From: JBBQFI01 sp038237805
GTDB taxonomy: Bacteria > Verrucomicrobiota > Verrucomicrobiia > Chthoniobacterales > UBA10450
Length of the DNA stretch: 64,000 bases
Direction of reading: 5' to 3'
NCBI GenBank assembly: GCA_038237805.1
Contig: JBBRYI010000002.1
Span: 1-64,000 of the forward strand
The position numbers and the translations under genes were made by a program. This document shows, piece after piece, positions 17,975 to 27,067 of this stretch. The notes beneath the pieces were generated by a model. That model had not been told where the DNA came from. It saw only the letters and a program-made list of their open reading frames with translations, and made no database searches. Within the stretch, counting starts at the first letter, position 1; every line of letters begins with the position of its first letter.

Positions 17975-20900
17975 ATGAAATCTCAATCGCTTCGTTCGTT
18001 GTTTCTTTCCCTGAGTGTTGCCGTTGCCACGGTGCTGGCATTCGGCGCCTACGCAGGGAACAAGAAGGTCTCGCCTGCTCGTTCCCTGACACCATTAACA
18101 CCGACACCGACGGGAGCGGTAGTACCGCAAGTCCTCCACTTTCATGGCAACCCCAACGATGATCCCCCCTGCACCGGCAGTGGCTCCGCTGACATCATAG
18201 CGTGTAACGGACCGATTCTTAAAACTCAATCCGCCTTAGGCGCCAATCCCCCGGCGCATTGGGATGCTGAACCCGCGGTCAACGGGACGGCGGCCCGAAA
18301 CATTTACGACCCGAACTGGTTATGGACACTTGCGGCACCCACGACACTTTCTGGCGACATGACAGTTACCTGGTGGGCTTCGTGTGGCGCGTGTGGAACT
18401 GGAGTAAGCGACGCAGCCTGGGATATCAAAATCTGGAAAGACGGCGGAGCTACGGCGACATTTATACAGCGGGTCACAGCGACGCCAGCTTTACCGAACG
18501 TGCCCTCATTGGTAAGCGCAACGATCACACTGCCCCCCATGACGGCAAACACCAACTATGTCCTGACCATTGATCCGGTTTTCGTTGATTCGCAGCAGAA
18601 CACACACATCTATTACGATGGCTCGGGAGCCTGCCCGGGAGACACTGGCGCCGGGCCATGCGACTCGAAGGTGGTAATGCCTGTCCTCGATCCGAACGCG
18701 ACCCCGACGCCAACTCCAACTCCGACGCCAGCTCCCAACTACATCAAGGGCGGGATGACCTTCAGTCCAAACTACACCACGAAGGCGCCCTATATCGGCC
18801 AGGACGTGGAGCCGAGCCTGCGTTGCGATAAGTTTGGCAATTGCTACGTGGCCCCCATCCGCGGTGTGCCCGGCGGGACCGACCTTTGGTATTTCGATCT
18901 CCGGCCCACGGTCAGTGGTTCGCAGAACCCCAATTACGACCCGTTCATGCGCAACCCGATTTATCGCGGTCAGCCCGATAAAATCGCCGATATCCCAGGG
19001 AACGGAACTGTGGGCGGTGATGGCGGTGGCGACGTGGACATGGCAGTCGGCTTCAACAGCGAAGCGACGGAGGATCCCAGCGCTCCCCCGACTCTGGCCT
19101 ACAGCAGTCTGGTGCTAGCTAACATTTCCACGCAGCGTTCGACCGATCGCGGCGCCACCTTCGTGAAGAACCCGGCAGGCAATGTGACCGGAGGCGTGCC
19201 GGGAGATGATCGCCAGTGGATGGAATTCTTCGGCAGCCAGTATGTCTATCTGATTTACCGCACGCTCGCCCCGGCGATCGCGCAGGTGCAACGTTCAGTA
19301 GATGGTGGTCTCACCTATGGCAATACGACAGTTGTCGGTACAATTGGTCAGGTGGGCGGCGTCGACGTGGATCAGAACGACGGCACCGTTTACGTCGCCG
19401 GCAGCAACGGCGTGGTCGCGGTCGGCATTCCGCCTGTGCCCGGGCCGCCGAGTCCGACCAGTTTGCCACCCGCTACCTACACCGTTCACAGCGTCGCCGG
19501 CACCGGGAACGCGCACATTTTCTTCACGGTTAAGGTTGCTTCCGATGGAACGGTTTATGCCTGTTACTCAAACGATCGTGATGTGTTCATCAAGTTCTCG
19601 CAGGACAAAGGCACCACCTGGAGCGCTGCCATCCGAGTGAGCGATGGGTCGGAAACATTGACTTCAGTGTTCCCATGGATGGAAACAGGACCTACGCCCG
19701 GTACGATCGGTGTTGTCTGGTATGGCAGTAACAAGGCCACCACCGGTGACGACACCGCGGACTGGCATGTCTTTTACGCTCAAGGAACAACTGTTACTAC
19801 CAATCCTTCCTTTCGACAGGCGGAGGCCAGCGACCATGTGATTCACGGCGCTAACATTTCCGAGGCTGGCCTGGTCGTTGGAGGTATGTCGCCGAACCGG
19901 AATCTGGCTGACTATTTTCAAATAGCGTTCGATCCTACCGGCGCCGCCGTTATCGGCTATTGTGACGATCACAACGACATTAGCGGCCATGCCTATGTCG
20001 CGCGCCAGATCAGTGGCCCAGGGGTTAACGGCGGGGCCGCCATCCCAACCCCGGTGGAAGGAAGCTCGCTTCCGCCGCAGTTATTCGAGCCCAAACCAAC
20101 GGCCGCAAGCGTTGGCGGTATCCTTGGCTCGCAGGTTACCGACCAGAGAGACGACGTCCGCACCGGCGGTAACCCGCAAACGGGCGGCACTGTTGTTATT
20201 CCGAACGACGATCCGGCGGACATCCTCTCGGTTAAGTACTCGACTGAGGGGACGGCTGCTCAGCCTGTGCTGGTATGCACGATGAAGGTTTCGGATATGA
20301 CTGCGATTCCTCCGAGCACGAACTGGCGCATGCACTTCACGGCGAACGCGCCGAATTCTGTCCTCAGCCCAACCGGAGAATACACTTTCGGTCTTTCCGA
20401 CCGTGGGGATCAATTCTTCGTTCGTGCGAGCACTGATGCAGCGAGCGCGCAGACATTTGTGTATGGGACTGCCAAGAGAAACTTCGATGGCACGATTACC
20501 TACACCGATAAGGGCAGTGCAGATACGGGCGCATTCGACCAGGCCAACAAGACAATCACGCTAAAGGTGGCGGTGAGCAAACTTAACGCAGCTCTGGCTG
20601 CCGGGCGTCCTACGCTCGGACCCGGCTCGATCCTGGCTGGATTGCGCGCCACGACGTTTACGACGGCAGCCGGGAGCGGAAACAACCGGGCCGACACTGC
20701 CCGGGGCGGAACGCAATTTGAGATCAGCTTCCCTGTGCCACTGACGAGCGTCGTGTCTCGTAAAACTCACACCGGGGTTGGTGACTTCGATGTTGATTTG
20801 CCGCTCATCGGGACGCGCGGGGTTGAATGCCGCACCGGTGGCGCGAATGGCGATTTCAAGCTGGTCTTTACCTTCCAGAACAACCTAACGAGCGTCACCA

Positions 20901-21277
20901 GCGCCAGTGTCACCAGTCACGACCCAGCGACCGGGACCGGGACGGTAAGCAGCAGCATGATTGGACCGGGCCTGAATCAATACACGGTGAACCTCACGAA
21001 CGTGAGCAATATCCAGTATATCACGGTCACCCTGGCTAATGTGCAGGACTCAATGGGAAATTTCAGTGCCAGCGTCCCAGCCACAATGGGTGTGCTTCTG
21101 GGCGACACTAGTGGCAACGGCTCAACCAACAGCACCGATGTTAGCCAGACCAAGCTCAACTCCGGCAGAGCCGCCGACAGCGACACCTTCCGGACAGACG
21201 TTACCCTCAATGGCGTGATCAATTCTACCGATGTTACAACGGTAAAGGCCGGCTCCGGAACCGCTCTTCCTCCGTAA
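17975..21277 (+). CDS. Secreted sialidase-like propeller protein with dockerin-like module
   Basis: 1100 residues. Signal peptide about 1-28 (LFLSLSVAVATVLAFGAYAG). Residues 50-235 form a beta-rich domain with four cysteines. A TPTPTPTPTPAP linker at about 240-252 is typical of secreted multidomain proteins. About 255-690 is a propeller with Asp-box-like pieces (STDRGATFVKNP, SVDGGLTYGNT, SQDKGTTWSAAI). It then has the beta domain shared with 14129 and 30011 (VLVCTMKVSDMTAIPPSTNWRMHF). The shared module runs from VVSRKTHTGVGDFDVDLPL to SGTALPP. Probably an extracellular binding or structural protein; no catalytic motif recognised. Confidence 0.8.
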   Translation: MKSQSLRSLFLSLSVAVATVLAFGAYAGNKKVSPARSLTPLTPTPTGAVVPQVLHFHGNPNDDPPCTGSGSADIIACNGPILKTQSALGANPPAHWDAEPAVNGTAARNIYDPNWLWTLAAPTTLSGDMTVTWWASCGACGTGVSDAAWDIKIWKDGGATATFIQRVTATPALPNVPSLVSATITLPPMTANTNYVLTIDPVFVDSQQNTHIYYDGSGACPGDTGAGPCDSKVVMPVLDPNATPTPTPTPTPAPNYIKGGMTFSPNYTTKAPYIGQDVEPSLRCDKFGNCYVAPIRGVPGGTDLWYFDLRPTVSGSQNPNYDPFMRNPIYRGQPDKIADIPGNGTVGGDGGGDVDMAVGFNSEATEDPSAPPTLAYSSLVLANISTQRSTDRGATFVKNPAGNVTGGVPGDDRQWMEFFGSQYVYLIYRTLAPAIAQVQRSVDGGLTYGNTTVVGTIGQVGGVDVDQNDGTVYVAGSNGVVAVGIPPVPGPPSPTSLPPATYTVHSVAGTGNAHIFFTVKVASDGTVYACYSNDRDVFIKFSQDKGTTWSAAIRVSDGSETLTSVFPWMETGPTPGTIGVVWYGSNKATTGDDTADWHVFYAQGTTVTTNPSFRQAEASDHVIHGANISEAGLVVGGMSPNRNLADYFQIAFDPTGAAVIGYCDDHNDISGHAYVARQISGPGVNGGAAIPTPVEGSSLPPQLFEPKPTAASVGGILGSQVTDQRDDVRTGGNPQTGGTVVIPNDDPADILSVKYSTEGTAAQPVLVCTMKVSDMTAIPPSTNWRMHFTANAPNSVLSPTGEYTFGLSDRGDQFFVRASTDAASAQTFVYGTAKRNFDGTITYTDKGSADTGAFDQANKTITLKVAVSKLNAALAAGRPTLGPGSILAGLRATTFTTAAGSGNNRADTARGGTQFEISFPVPLTSVVSRKTHTGVGDFDVDLPLIGTRGVECRTGGANGDFKLVFTFQNNLTSVTSASVTSHDPATGTGTVSSSMIGPGLNQYTVNLTNVSNIQYITVTLANVQDSMGNFSASVPATMGVLLGDTSGNGSTNSTDVSQTKLNSGRAADSDTFRTDVTLNGVINSTDVTTVKAGSGTALPP

Positions 21278-21598
21278 TATTAACCCGTTTATTTCGATGA
21301 GCGACGAAGCGTGAGAATGCTTCGTCGCTCTTTGAATTTATGCGCATCCTACTGCAGGTATCGCCGCAGCGATGGTCCTGCACTTCCCTGTTACGGGCAT
21401 AACAAGTTATTTCACCACCAATACGCAGCAAATGGGAACGAAGACCGCGCTTCCGTGACCTGTCAGTGCTTACGAGTCTGGTTGTTCGGCGAGTGCTTAT
21501 CGCGGCGCCTTTCGCATTTCTCAGGGCGGATTTTACGGTCAGCGACGCCAAAAACAATAGGCGCATGTTCATATCAACTTTCGAATGAAGGATACCAA
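21278..21598. other. Intergenic region with terminator
   Basis: About 320 bases. Apart from the hairpin at 21299-21330 I see nothing recognisable. The frame of the following gene is open through this DNA, but it has no signal-sequence-like or conserved features before ATG 21599. Confidence 0.55.
21299..21330 (+). terminator. Rho-independent-type terminator
   Basis: 12-bp stem GAGCGACGAAGC / GCTTCGTCGCTC, 8-base loop, then TTTGAATTT. Ends the gene at 17975. Confidence 0.75.
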
Positions 21599-24500
21599 AT
21601 GAAATTCTCGTCACGAGCAAAGAGTGCTGCCGTTTCGCTTACTATCTTCCTCATGCTTTGTGTCGGCTCCTTGGCAATTGCGGGCCGCGCCAGACCGGAA
21701 ATAGCTGGACGAAAGACATCGCTCAGTTTGCCTTCGCAACTGGAATTGGTTTCGAAGGCCGATCCGAATCAAAGCTCGGCGACGGCGGGCGCGTTGACGA
21801 CGCCGCAACTTAACCAACGCACCTTCAGCGCCGACGGCCGCTACGTCGTCTTCGAAAGCAGCTCGGAAAATCTGATCGCCGGATTGATGGAAAACAAGGT
21901 GACAAGGAACGTTTACCTGCACGATCGCGTAACACACAACACGCTGCTAGTGAGTCACGCTGCTGGATCGCCGACGACGGCTGCGAGCGGCGACTCATTT
22001 GTTCCCTGCATCAGCGGCGATGGCCGATTCGTGGTCTACTGGAGCTTCGGCTCGAACATCATCGCTAATCAAAATGACAGCGGCGATTCGACGCCCGATG
22101 TTTTCATTTACGATCGCACCACCGGAACGAACACGCTGGTCAGTCATATTCCGGGCGGGCCGAACACCACCGGCGATTCAAACTCCTACGATCCGACAGT
22201 TAGCGCAGACGGACTGTTCGTTAGCTTCACCAGTTCGGCATCCAACCTTGCTACTGGTCAGACCAACGGCGGCTCCTTCTCCAGTATTTTCCAATGGGAT
22301 CGGATGAACGACACGATCACACTCGTTTCCCACAAAACCGGCGAGCTGCTGACCACGAGTGACGGCGGGCCCTTTAATTCGGTTGTGAGTGACGATGGGT
22401 CGTTCGTCGCGTTTATGAGCAACGCTTCCAATCACGTCGCGGGTCAATCGCAGAGCGCAGCCCGATACCAGGTTTTTCTTTGGAATCGAAACACCGGCAA
22501 TATATTATTCGTTAGTCACGCGGCCAATTCAACTACAACGGCAGGTGATAACGGATCGTTTTATCCGGTCATGAATGCCGACGCGAGTTACATCGCTTTC
22601 TACGGCTCAGCATCCAATCTTGTCAGCGGACAACTCGACGCGAATCAAAATCAGGATGTCTTTCTCTATGAGCGCGCCACCGGAATCAATACGCTCGTTA
22701 GCCACACGCAGAGTTCCACGAGCACATCCGGCACGATGGCATCGCTCTATCCGAAGATCAGCGCCGACGGGCGTTATGTCGTTTACCAAAGTTCTGCGCC
22801 CGACCTGGTGGCGAATGATCTCAACAACGCCGAAGACATTTTCGTTTGGGATCGGACGATAAACACAAACACGCTGGTCTCACGCAGCGCGACATCGCTG
22901 GTCTCCGCGAGCGCGAACGCAAGGAGCTTCGGCGGGCAAATATCGCGCGACGGAAAGACGATCACGTTTACGAGCAGGGCGAGCGATCTGCTCGCGAGCC
23001 AAACCGCATCGGGCAATGGTGACGTTTTCTATCTCGATCGCACCAACTCCACGATGCATCTCATTAGTCACCTGCCAGGATCGACCACGAACGGCGGCGA
23101 CGATCAATCCTTTTTGCCGTTGATCAGCGGCGACGGCACGTTCGTCGCCTTTAATACGCTCGCGAGCAACGTTGTGCCTAACGACAACAACGGATCCGGA
23201 GACGTCATCATTTACAACCGCGCTGCTGACACCAACACGGCGGCTTCAGCGCGCGCGGCCAATCTCTCTTCCCTTAGCGCGAATGGGGACAGTGGCAGTC
23301 AGCGCGCGAGCGCGGATGGACGCTTCGTCGTATTCGTCAGCACCGCGACCAATCTGGCGCCTAATCAATCAGACGGAAACAATCTCAATGACGTTTTCGT
23401 GCGCGATCGACAAACCAGCACGACAGTTTTGGTAAGCCATGCGGCCGGTCTGCCGACCAAGGCTGCGGATGAGGTTTCGGATTCGCCTGCTATTAGTGCG
23501 GACGGACGATGGATCACTTACGCGAGTAAGGCTTCCGATCTCGTGAGTGGACTTATCGAGGTGAACGGCGGTGCCGACATTTTTCTCTACGACCGCGTTA
23601 GCGACATGACGGTGCTGGTTAGTCATTCGGTCGCCGGCTCGAACATTAGCGCGAGCGATATCTCAGTCACTCCGGCGATGAGCAGTGATGGACGCTATAT
23701 TACTTACACCAGTTACGCTGTCGACCTGGTCACCGGCCAGACCGATACAAATAACGACAGCGACGTCTTTGTTTTCGATCGTACCACAGGGACGAATACA
23801 CTTGCCAGTCACGACAGCGCGGCGCCTAATGTGACCGGAATTAATTATTCATTCGCACCGTCGATTTCGAACGATGGAAAATTTATCGCCTATTACAGCG
23901 CCGCAACCGATCTCGTCCCGAATCAAAACAATGCGAACAATTCGGTGCAGCATTGTTTCCTTTACGATCGCGTCGGAAACACGAACGCGATGATCGATCA
24001 TCAGTTCGGCGTCGTCGCAGCCAGCGGCGACGGCAATGCCGGCAGCACCGAACCGCTCGATCCGCCGGTTTTCAGCGCCGACGGTTTCTTCATCGCTTAC
24101 GCCAGCGGCTCGACAAATCTCGTCTCCGGTCAAAGCGACGATAACGGCGACTACGACATCTTCATTTTCGATCGGACAGCCGGCACAAACATACTCGCGA
24201 GCCATCGGGCCGACAGCCTAACGACCGCGGGAGACGACATTTCCTACAACCCATCGGTTAGCGCCGACGGTCAATTTGTTTCGTATCGAAGTCAGTCAAC
24301 CGATCTGGTCTCAGGACAAAACGACAGCAATACTTTTCAAGACGTATTTCTGTTCGATCGCATCGCGCGCGCGAACACACTCGTTAGTCACGCATTCGGT
24401 CGGCCCGCGACGGCGGGGAATGGCGCATCTGGGGAAGCGCCGCGCTACGGTTACCAATCCGTCAGTCCGAATGGTCGTTTCGTTTCCTTCTGGAGTTCCT

Positions 24501-25294
24501 CGACCGATCTCGTTCCGAGTTATACCGATCAAAACGGAATCAATGGGGATCTGTTCCTCTTCGATCGGTTCAATGGCGGAAATATTTTACTCAGCCATGC
24601 GCTCGGTCTGTTATCGACTGGCGGTAACAGCGGCTCCGGCGATTCGCAGCACATCGGTGGACCAGTGTGGAGCGGTGACGGCCAGTCTCTCTCCTTCGCC
24701 AGTCGCGCGTCAAACGTCATCAGCGACGACTTCAACAATCGCGAAGATGTTTTTGCATTCCATGTTCCATTGCTGCCAACCGGCATCGTTTCACGAAAAA
24801 CACACGGAGCTGCTGGCGCACACGACGTCAATCTTGCAGTCGGCGCGACTGAATGCCGCAGCGGTGGAGCTTCAGGGGAATATCAGATCATTGTCACGTT
24901 TGCCGGGCAGGTCACGTTTACTTCCGCCGCTGTGACCTCGGGAATGGGTTCGTTCGTCAATGCCGTCGCTAATGGTGACGAAGTCGCAATTAGTCTGACC
25001 AGTGTGGCTGACGCACAGACCATCGTGGTAACATTGTTTGGCGCGAATGACGGAACCAACACTGGCGACGGCGCAATTCCGATGAGCGTGCTCGTTGGCG
25101 ATACGAGCGCAAATGGCGTTGTCAATTCGTCCGATGCAAGCCAGACGAAAGCACAATCAGGTCGGTCGGTAACGGCTTCGAATTTTCGCGAAGACGTGAC
25201 CGCGAATGGCGGTATCAACAGCTCCGACGTTTCGCTTGTGAAATCCAAGTCCGGTACTGCGCTTCACTTCACCCCGGTAATCACCACCAGATGA
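21599..25294 (+). CDS. Secreted PD40/TolB-like propeller protein with dockerin-like module
   Basis: 1231 residues from ATG 21599, which has GAAGGA 6 bases upstream and precedes a signal peptide (SAAVSLTIFLMLCVGSLAIAG). The 96 codons open before it look non-coding. About 14 repeats of some 65-75 residues follow, each with a core like ISADGRYVVYQSSAPDLV and an end like DIFVWDRTINTNTLVS, the PD40/WD40-like pattern of TolB-type propellers. So many repeats imply two stacked propellers. The shared module begins at IVSRKTHGAAGAHDVNLAVG, with a shortened first part, and ends SGTALHFTPVITTR. The last residues go past the usual SGTALP end, and the stop overlaps the next start as ATGA, suggesting translational coupling. 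Confidence 0.82.
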   Translation: MKFSSRAKSAAVSLTIFLMLCVGSLAIAGRARPEIAGRKTSLSLPSQLELVSKADPNQSSATAGALTTPQLNQRTFSADGRYVVFESSSENLIAGLMENKVTRNVYLHDRVTHNTLLVSHAAGSPTTAASGDSFVPCISGDGRFVVYWSFGSNIIANQNDSGDSTPDVFIYDRTTGTNTLVSHIPGGPNTTGDSNSYDPTVSADGLFVSFTSSASNLATGQTNGGSFSSIFQWDRMNDTITLVSHKTGELLTTSDGGPFNSVVSDDGSFVAFMSNASNHVAGQSQSAARYQVFLWNRNTGNILFVSHAANSTTTAGDNGSFYPVMNADASYIAFYGSASNLVSGQLDANQNQDVFLYERATGINTLVSHTQSSTSTSGTMASLYPKISADGRYVVYQSSAPDLVANDLNNAEDIFVWDRTINTNTLVSRSATSLVSASANARSFGGQISRDGKTITFTSRASDLLASQTASGNGDVFYLDRTNSTMHLISHLPGSTTNGGDDQSFLPLISGDGTFVAFNTLASNVVPNDNNGSGDVIIYNRAADTNTAASARAANLSSLSANGDSGSQRASADGRFVVFVSTATNLAPNQSDGNNLNDVFVRDRQTSTTVLVSHAAGLPTKAADEVSDSPAISADGRWITYASKASDLVSGLIEVNGGADIFLYDRVSDMTVLVSHSVAGSNISASDISVTPAMSSDGRYITYTSYAVDLVTGQTDTNNDSDVFVFDRTTGTNTLASHDSAAPNVTGINYSFAPSISNDGKFIAYYSAATDLVPNQNNANNSVQHCFLYDRVGNTNAMIDHQFGVVAASGDGNAGSTEPLDPPVFSADGFFIAYASGSTNLVSGQSDDNGDYDIFIFDRTAGTNILASHRADSLTTAGDDISYNPSVSADGQFVSYRSQSTDLVSGQNDSNTFQDVFLFDRIARANTLVSHAFGRPATAGNGASGEAPRYGYQSVSPNGRFVSFWSSSTDLVPSYTDQNGINGDLFLFDRFNGGNILLSHALGLLSTGGNSGSGDSQHIGGPVWSGDGQSLSFASRASNVISDDFNNREDVFAFHVPLLPTGIVSRKTHGAAGAHDVNLAVGATECRSGGASGEYQIIVTFAGQVTFTSAAVTSGMGSFVNAVANGDEVAISLTSVADAQTIVVTLFGANDGTNTGDGAIPMSVLVGDTSANGVVNSSDASQTKAQSGRSVTASNFREDVTANGGINSSDVSLVKSKSGTALHFTPVITTR

Positions 25295-27006
25295 AGAAAC
25301 ATCTCCTAGTCGCTTGGTTTCTGATCAGCGGCAATTTGTCAATTGGCACAGTAGCCTTCAGTTTCGATCGTAAAGCACACCTACCGGTGCTTTCTGGTGC
25401 TGCTGCTAGTTGTCCAGCGGTGTGGAGCATTGTTCCCAGTCCAAACGTTGGCTCAGGCAACAACGAGCTTTATGGGATCGATGCCGTATCAGCCAGCGAT
25501 CTGTGGGCTGTCGGCCGCTATAACGACCCAGCCGGTTATAAGACGCTCGCGCTGCATTGGAACGGCAACGCCTGGAGTAGCATGCCTACTCCAAATGTCG
25601 GCTCAGCTTTCAACCAAATTTACTCTGTAGTTACGATCGCCTCGAATAATGCGTGGGCGGTAGGAGCGTCGAGTAACAATAATCTAATTTACCAGACACT
25701 AATCGAGCATTGGGATGGTAATCAATGGAGCGTTGTTCCGAGTCCACTCGCTCCAGGGACCTCTTCTTTTCTCTACGGAATCGCAGCGGTCGCCGCCAAT
25801 GATGTTTGGGCAGTCGGTTACATCCAGGTCGGATTTTCCGCGCAGCAACCATTGACCATGCACTGGGACGGTAGCAGCTGGAGTCTCGTGCTGAGTCCGA
25901 GTACAGCGCCAAATAATCAGGATATTCTTTGGTCGGTGACAGCTCTCTCCGCCAGTGACATATGGGCTGCTGGATATTCTACCGATGCGGTAAGCGGCCA
26001 ATACAGGACGTTGATTGAGCACTGGAACGGCAACGCGTGGACAATCGTCCCGAGCCCGAATCCCGCCGGCTCAATCTACAACTTCGTCTGGGGCATCGAA
26101 GCGGTCTCGCCTAACGACATTTGGATCATGGGTCGTGCCTACGACGGAAACACCTATCCAACATTGGTCGAACATTGGAACGGAAGTGCTTGGAGCGTTA
26201 CTCCAAGCCCCTCGGAAAAGTTTTACAACGAAGTTTATGACGCCTCCGCGCTCTCCTCCACAAACGTTTGGGCCGTTGGTCGCTACGGTGGCGGATTTTC
26301 CAACAACGTTGCGATGGTCATGCATTGGGACGGAAACGCATGGAGCGTGGTGCCGAATCCTAATCCTCCTGGAGCAACTGAAAATAATTTCCTTTACCGA
26401 GTGCACGCTGTTTCGCCACAAGACGTCTGGGCCGTCGGATCTTACTTTAAGGACGACGCGAAGTTTCAAACGTTGATCGAGCACTACAGTATCGTTCCCT
26501 GTATTACAGCGGCCGTTTCTCGCAAAAGTCATGGCACCGCGGGCACGTTCGACATCAATCTTCCGGTCACCGGCAATCCCGGCATCGAGTGTCGCACTGG
26601 CGGCGCGTCCGGTGATCACAAAGTCGTTGCAACATTTGCTGCGCCTGTCACGCTCAATTCCGCGTCGGTATCCGCGGGAATCGGCGCCGTTTCGAGCACG
26701 ACGGTTAGTGACAATCAGGTCTTCGTGAACCTAACGAGTATAGCTAACGCACAAACTATCGCGATCACCTTGTTCGGTGTCAATGATGGTTCTAATACCG
26801 GTGACGTTTCTATTCCAATGAGCGTGCTTCTTGGCGATACAACCGCGAATGGGTCAGTAAATTCCTCCGATGTCAGCCAAACGAAAGCAGATTCAGGCAG
26901 GACCATAGGTGGCGCGAACTTCCGTAGAGATGTCACGGCTGATGGCCTCATCAATAGCTCGGATGTTATAGCGGTGAAATCGAAATCAGGCACCGCATTG
27001 CCGTAA
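25291..27006 (+). CDS. Secreted W-rich repeat propeller protein with dockerin-like module
   Basis: 571 residues. Weak signal sequence at 1-20 (HLLVAWFLISGNLSIG). Residues 45-400 carry seven repeats of about 50 residues with the pattern GNAWSVVPSPN ... L/IYGI-AVSANDVWAVG-Y ... QTLIEHWDG, a seven-bladed propeller candidate. The family has no functional name that I can assign. The shared module starts at AVSRKSHGTAGTFDINLPVTG (about 408) and ends KSKSGTALP. It starts inside the stop codon of the preceding gene (ATGA). Its module is almost identical in DNA to that of the next gene. Confidence 0.8.
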   Translation: MKKHLLVAWFLISGNLSIGTVAFSFDRKAHLPVLSGAAASCPAVWSIVPSPNVGSGNNELYGIDAVSASDLWAVGRYNDPAGYKTLALHWNGNAWSSMPTPNVGSAFNQIYSVVTIASNNAWAVGASSNNNLIYQTLIEHWDGNQWSVVPSPLAPGTSSFLYGIAAVAANDVWAVGYIQVGFSAQQPLTMHWDGSSWSLVLSPSTAPNNQDILWSVTALSASDIWAAGYSTDAVSGQYRTLIEHWNGNAWTIVPSPNPAGSIYNFVWGIEAVSPNDIWIMGRAYDGNTYPTLVEHWNGSAWSVTPSPSEKFYNEVYDASALSSTNVWAVGRYGGGFSNNVAMVMHWDGNAWSVVPNPNPPGATENNFLYRVHAVSPQDVWAVGSYFKDDAKFQTLIEHYSIVPCITAAVSRKSHGTAGTFDINLPVTGNPGIECRTGGASGDHKVVATFAAPVTLNSASVSAGIGAVSSTTVSDNQVFVNLTSIANAQTIAITLFGVNDGSNTGDVSIPMSVLLGDTTANGSVNSSDVSQTKADSGRTIGGANFRRDVTADGLINSSDVIAVKSKSGTALP

Positions 27007-27067
27007 CAAATCCTCTCCCTCCGACCACGTAAAAAAACTCAACGCCGATACTCCACCGGAAATCATC

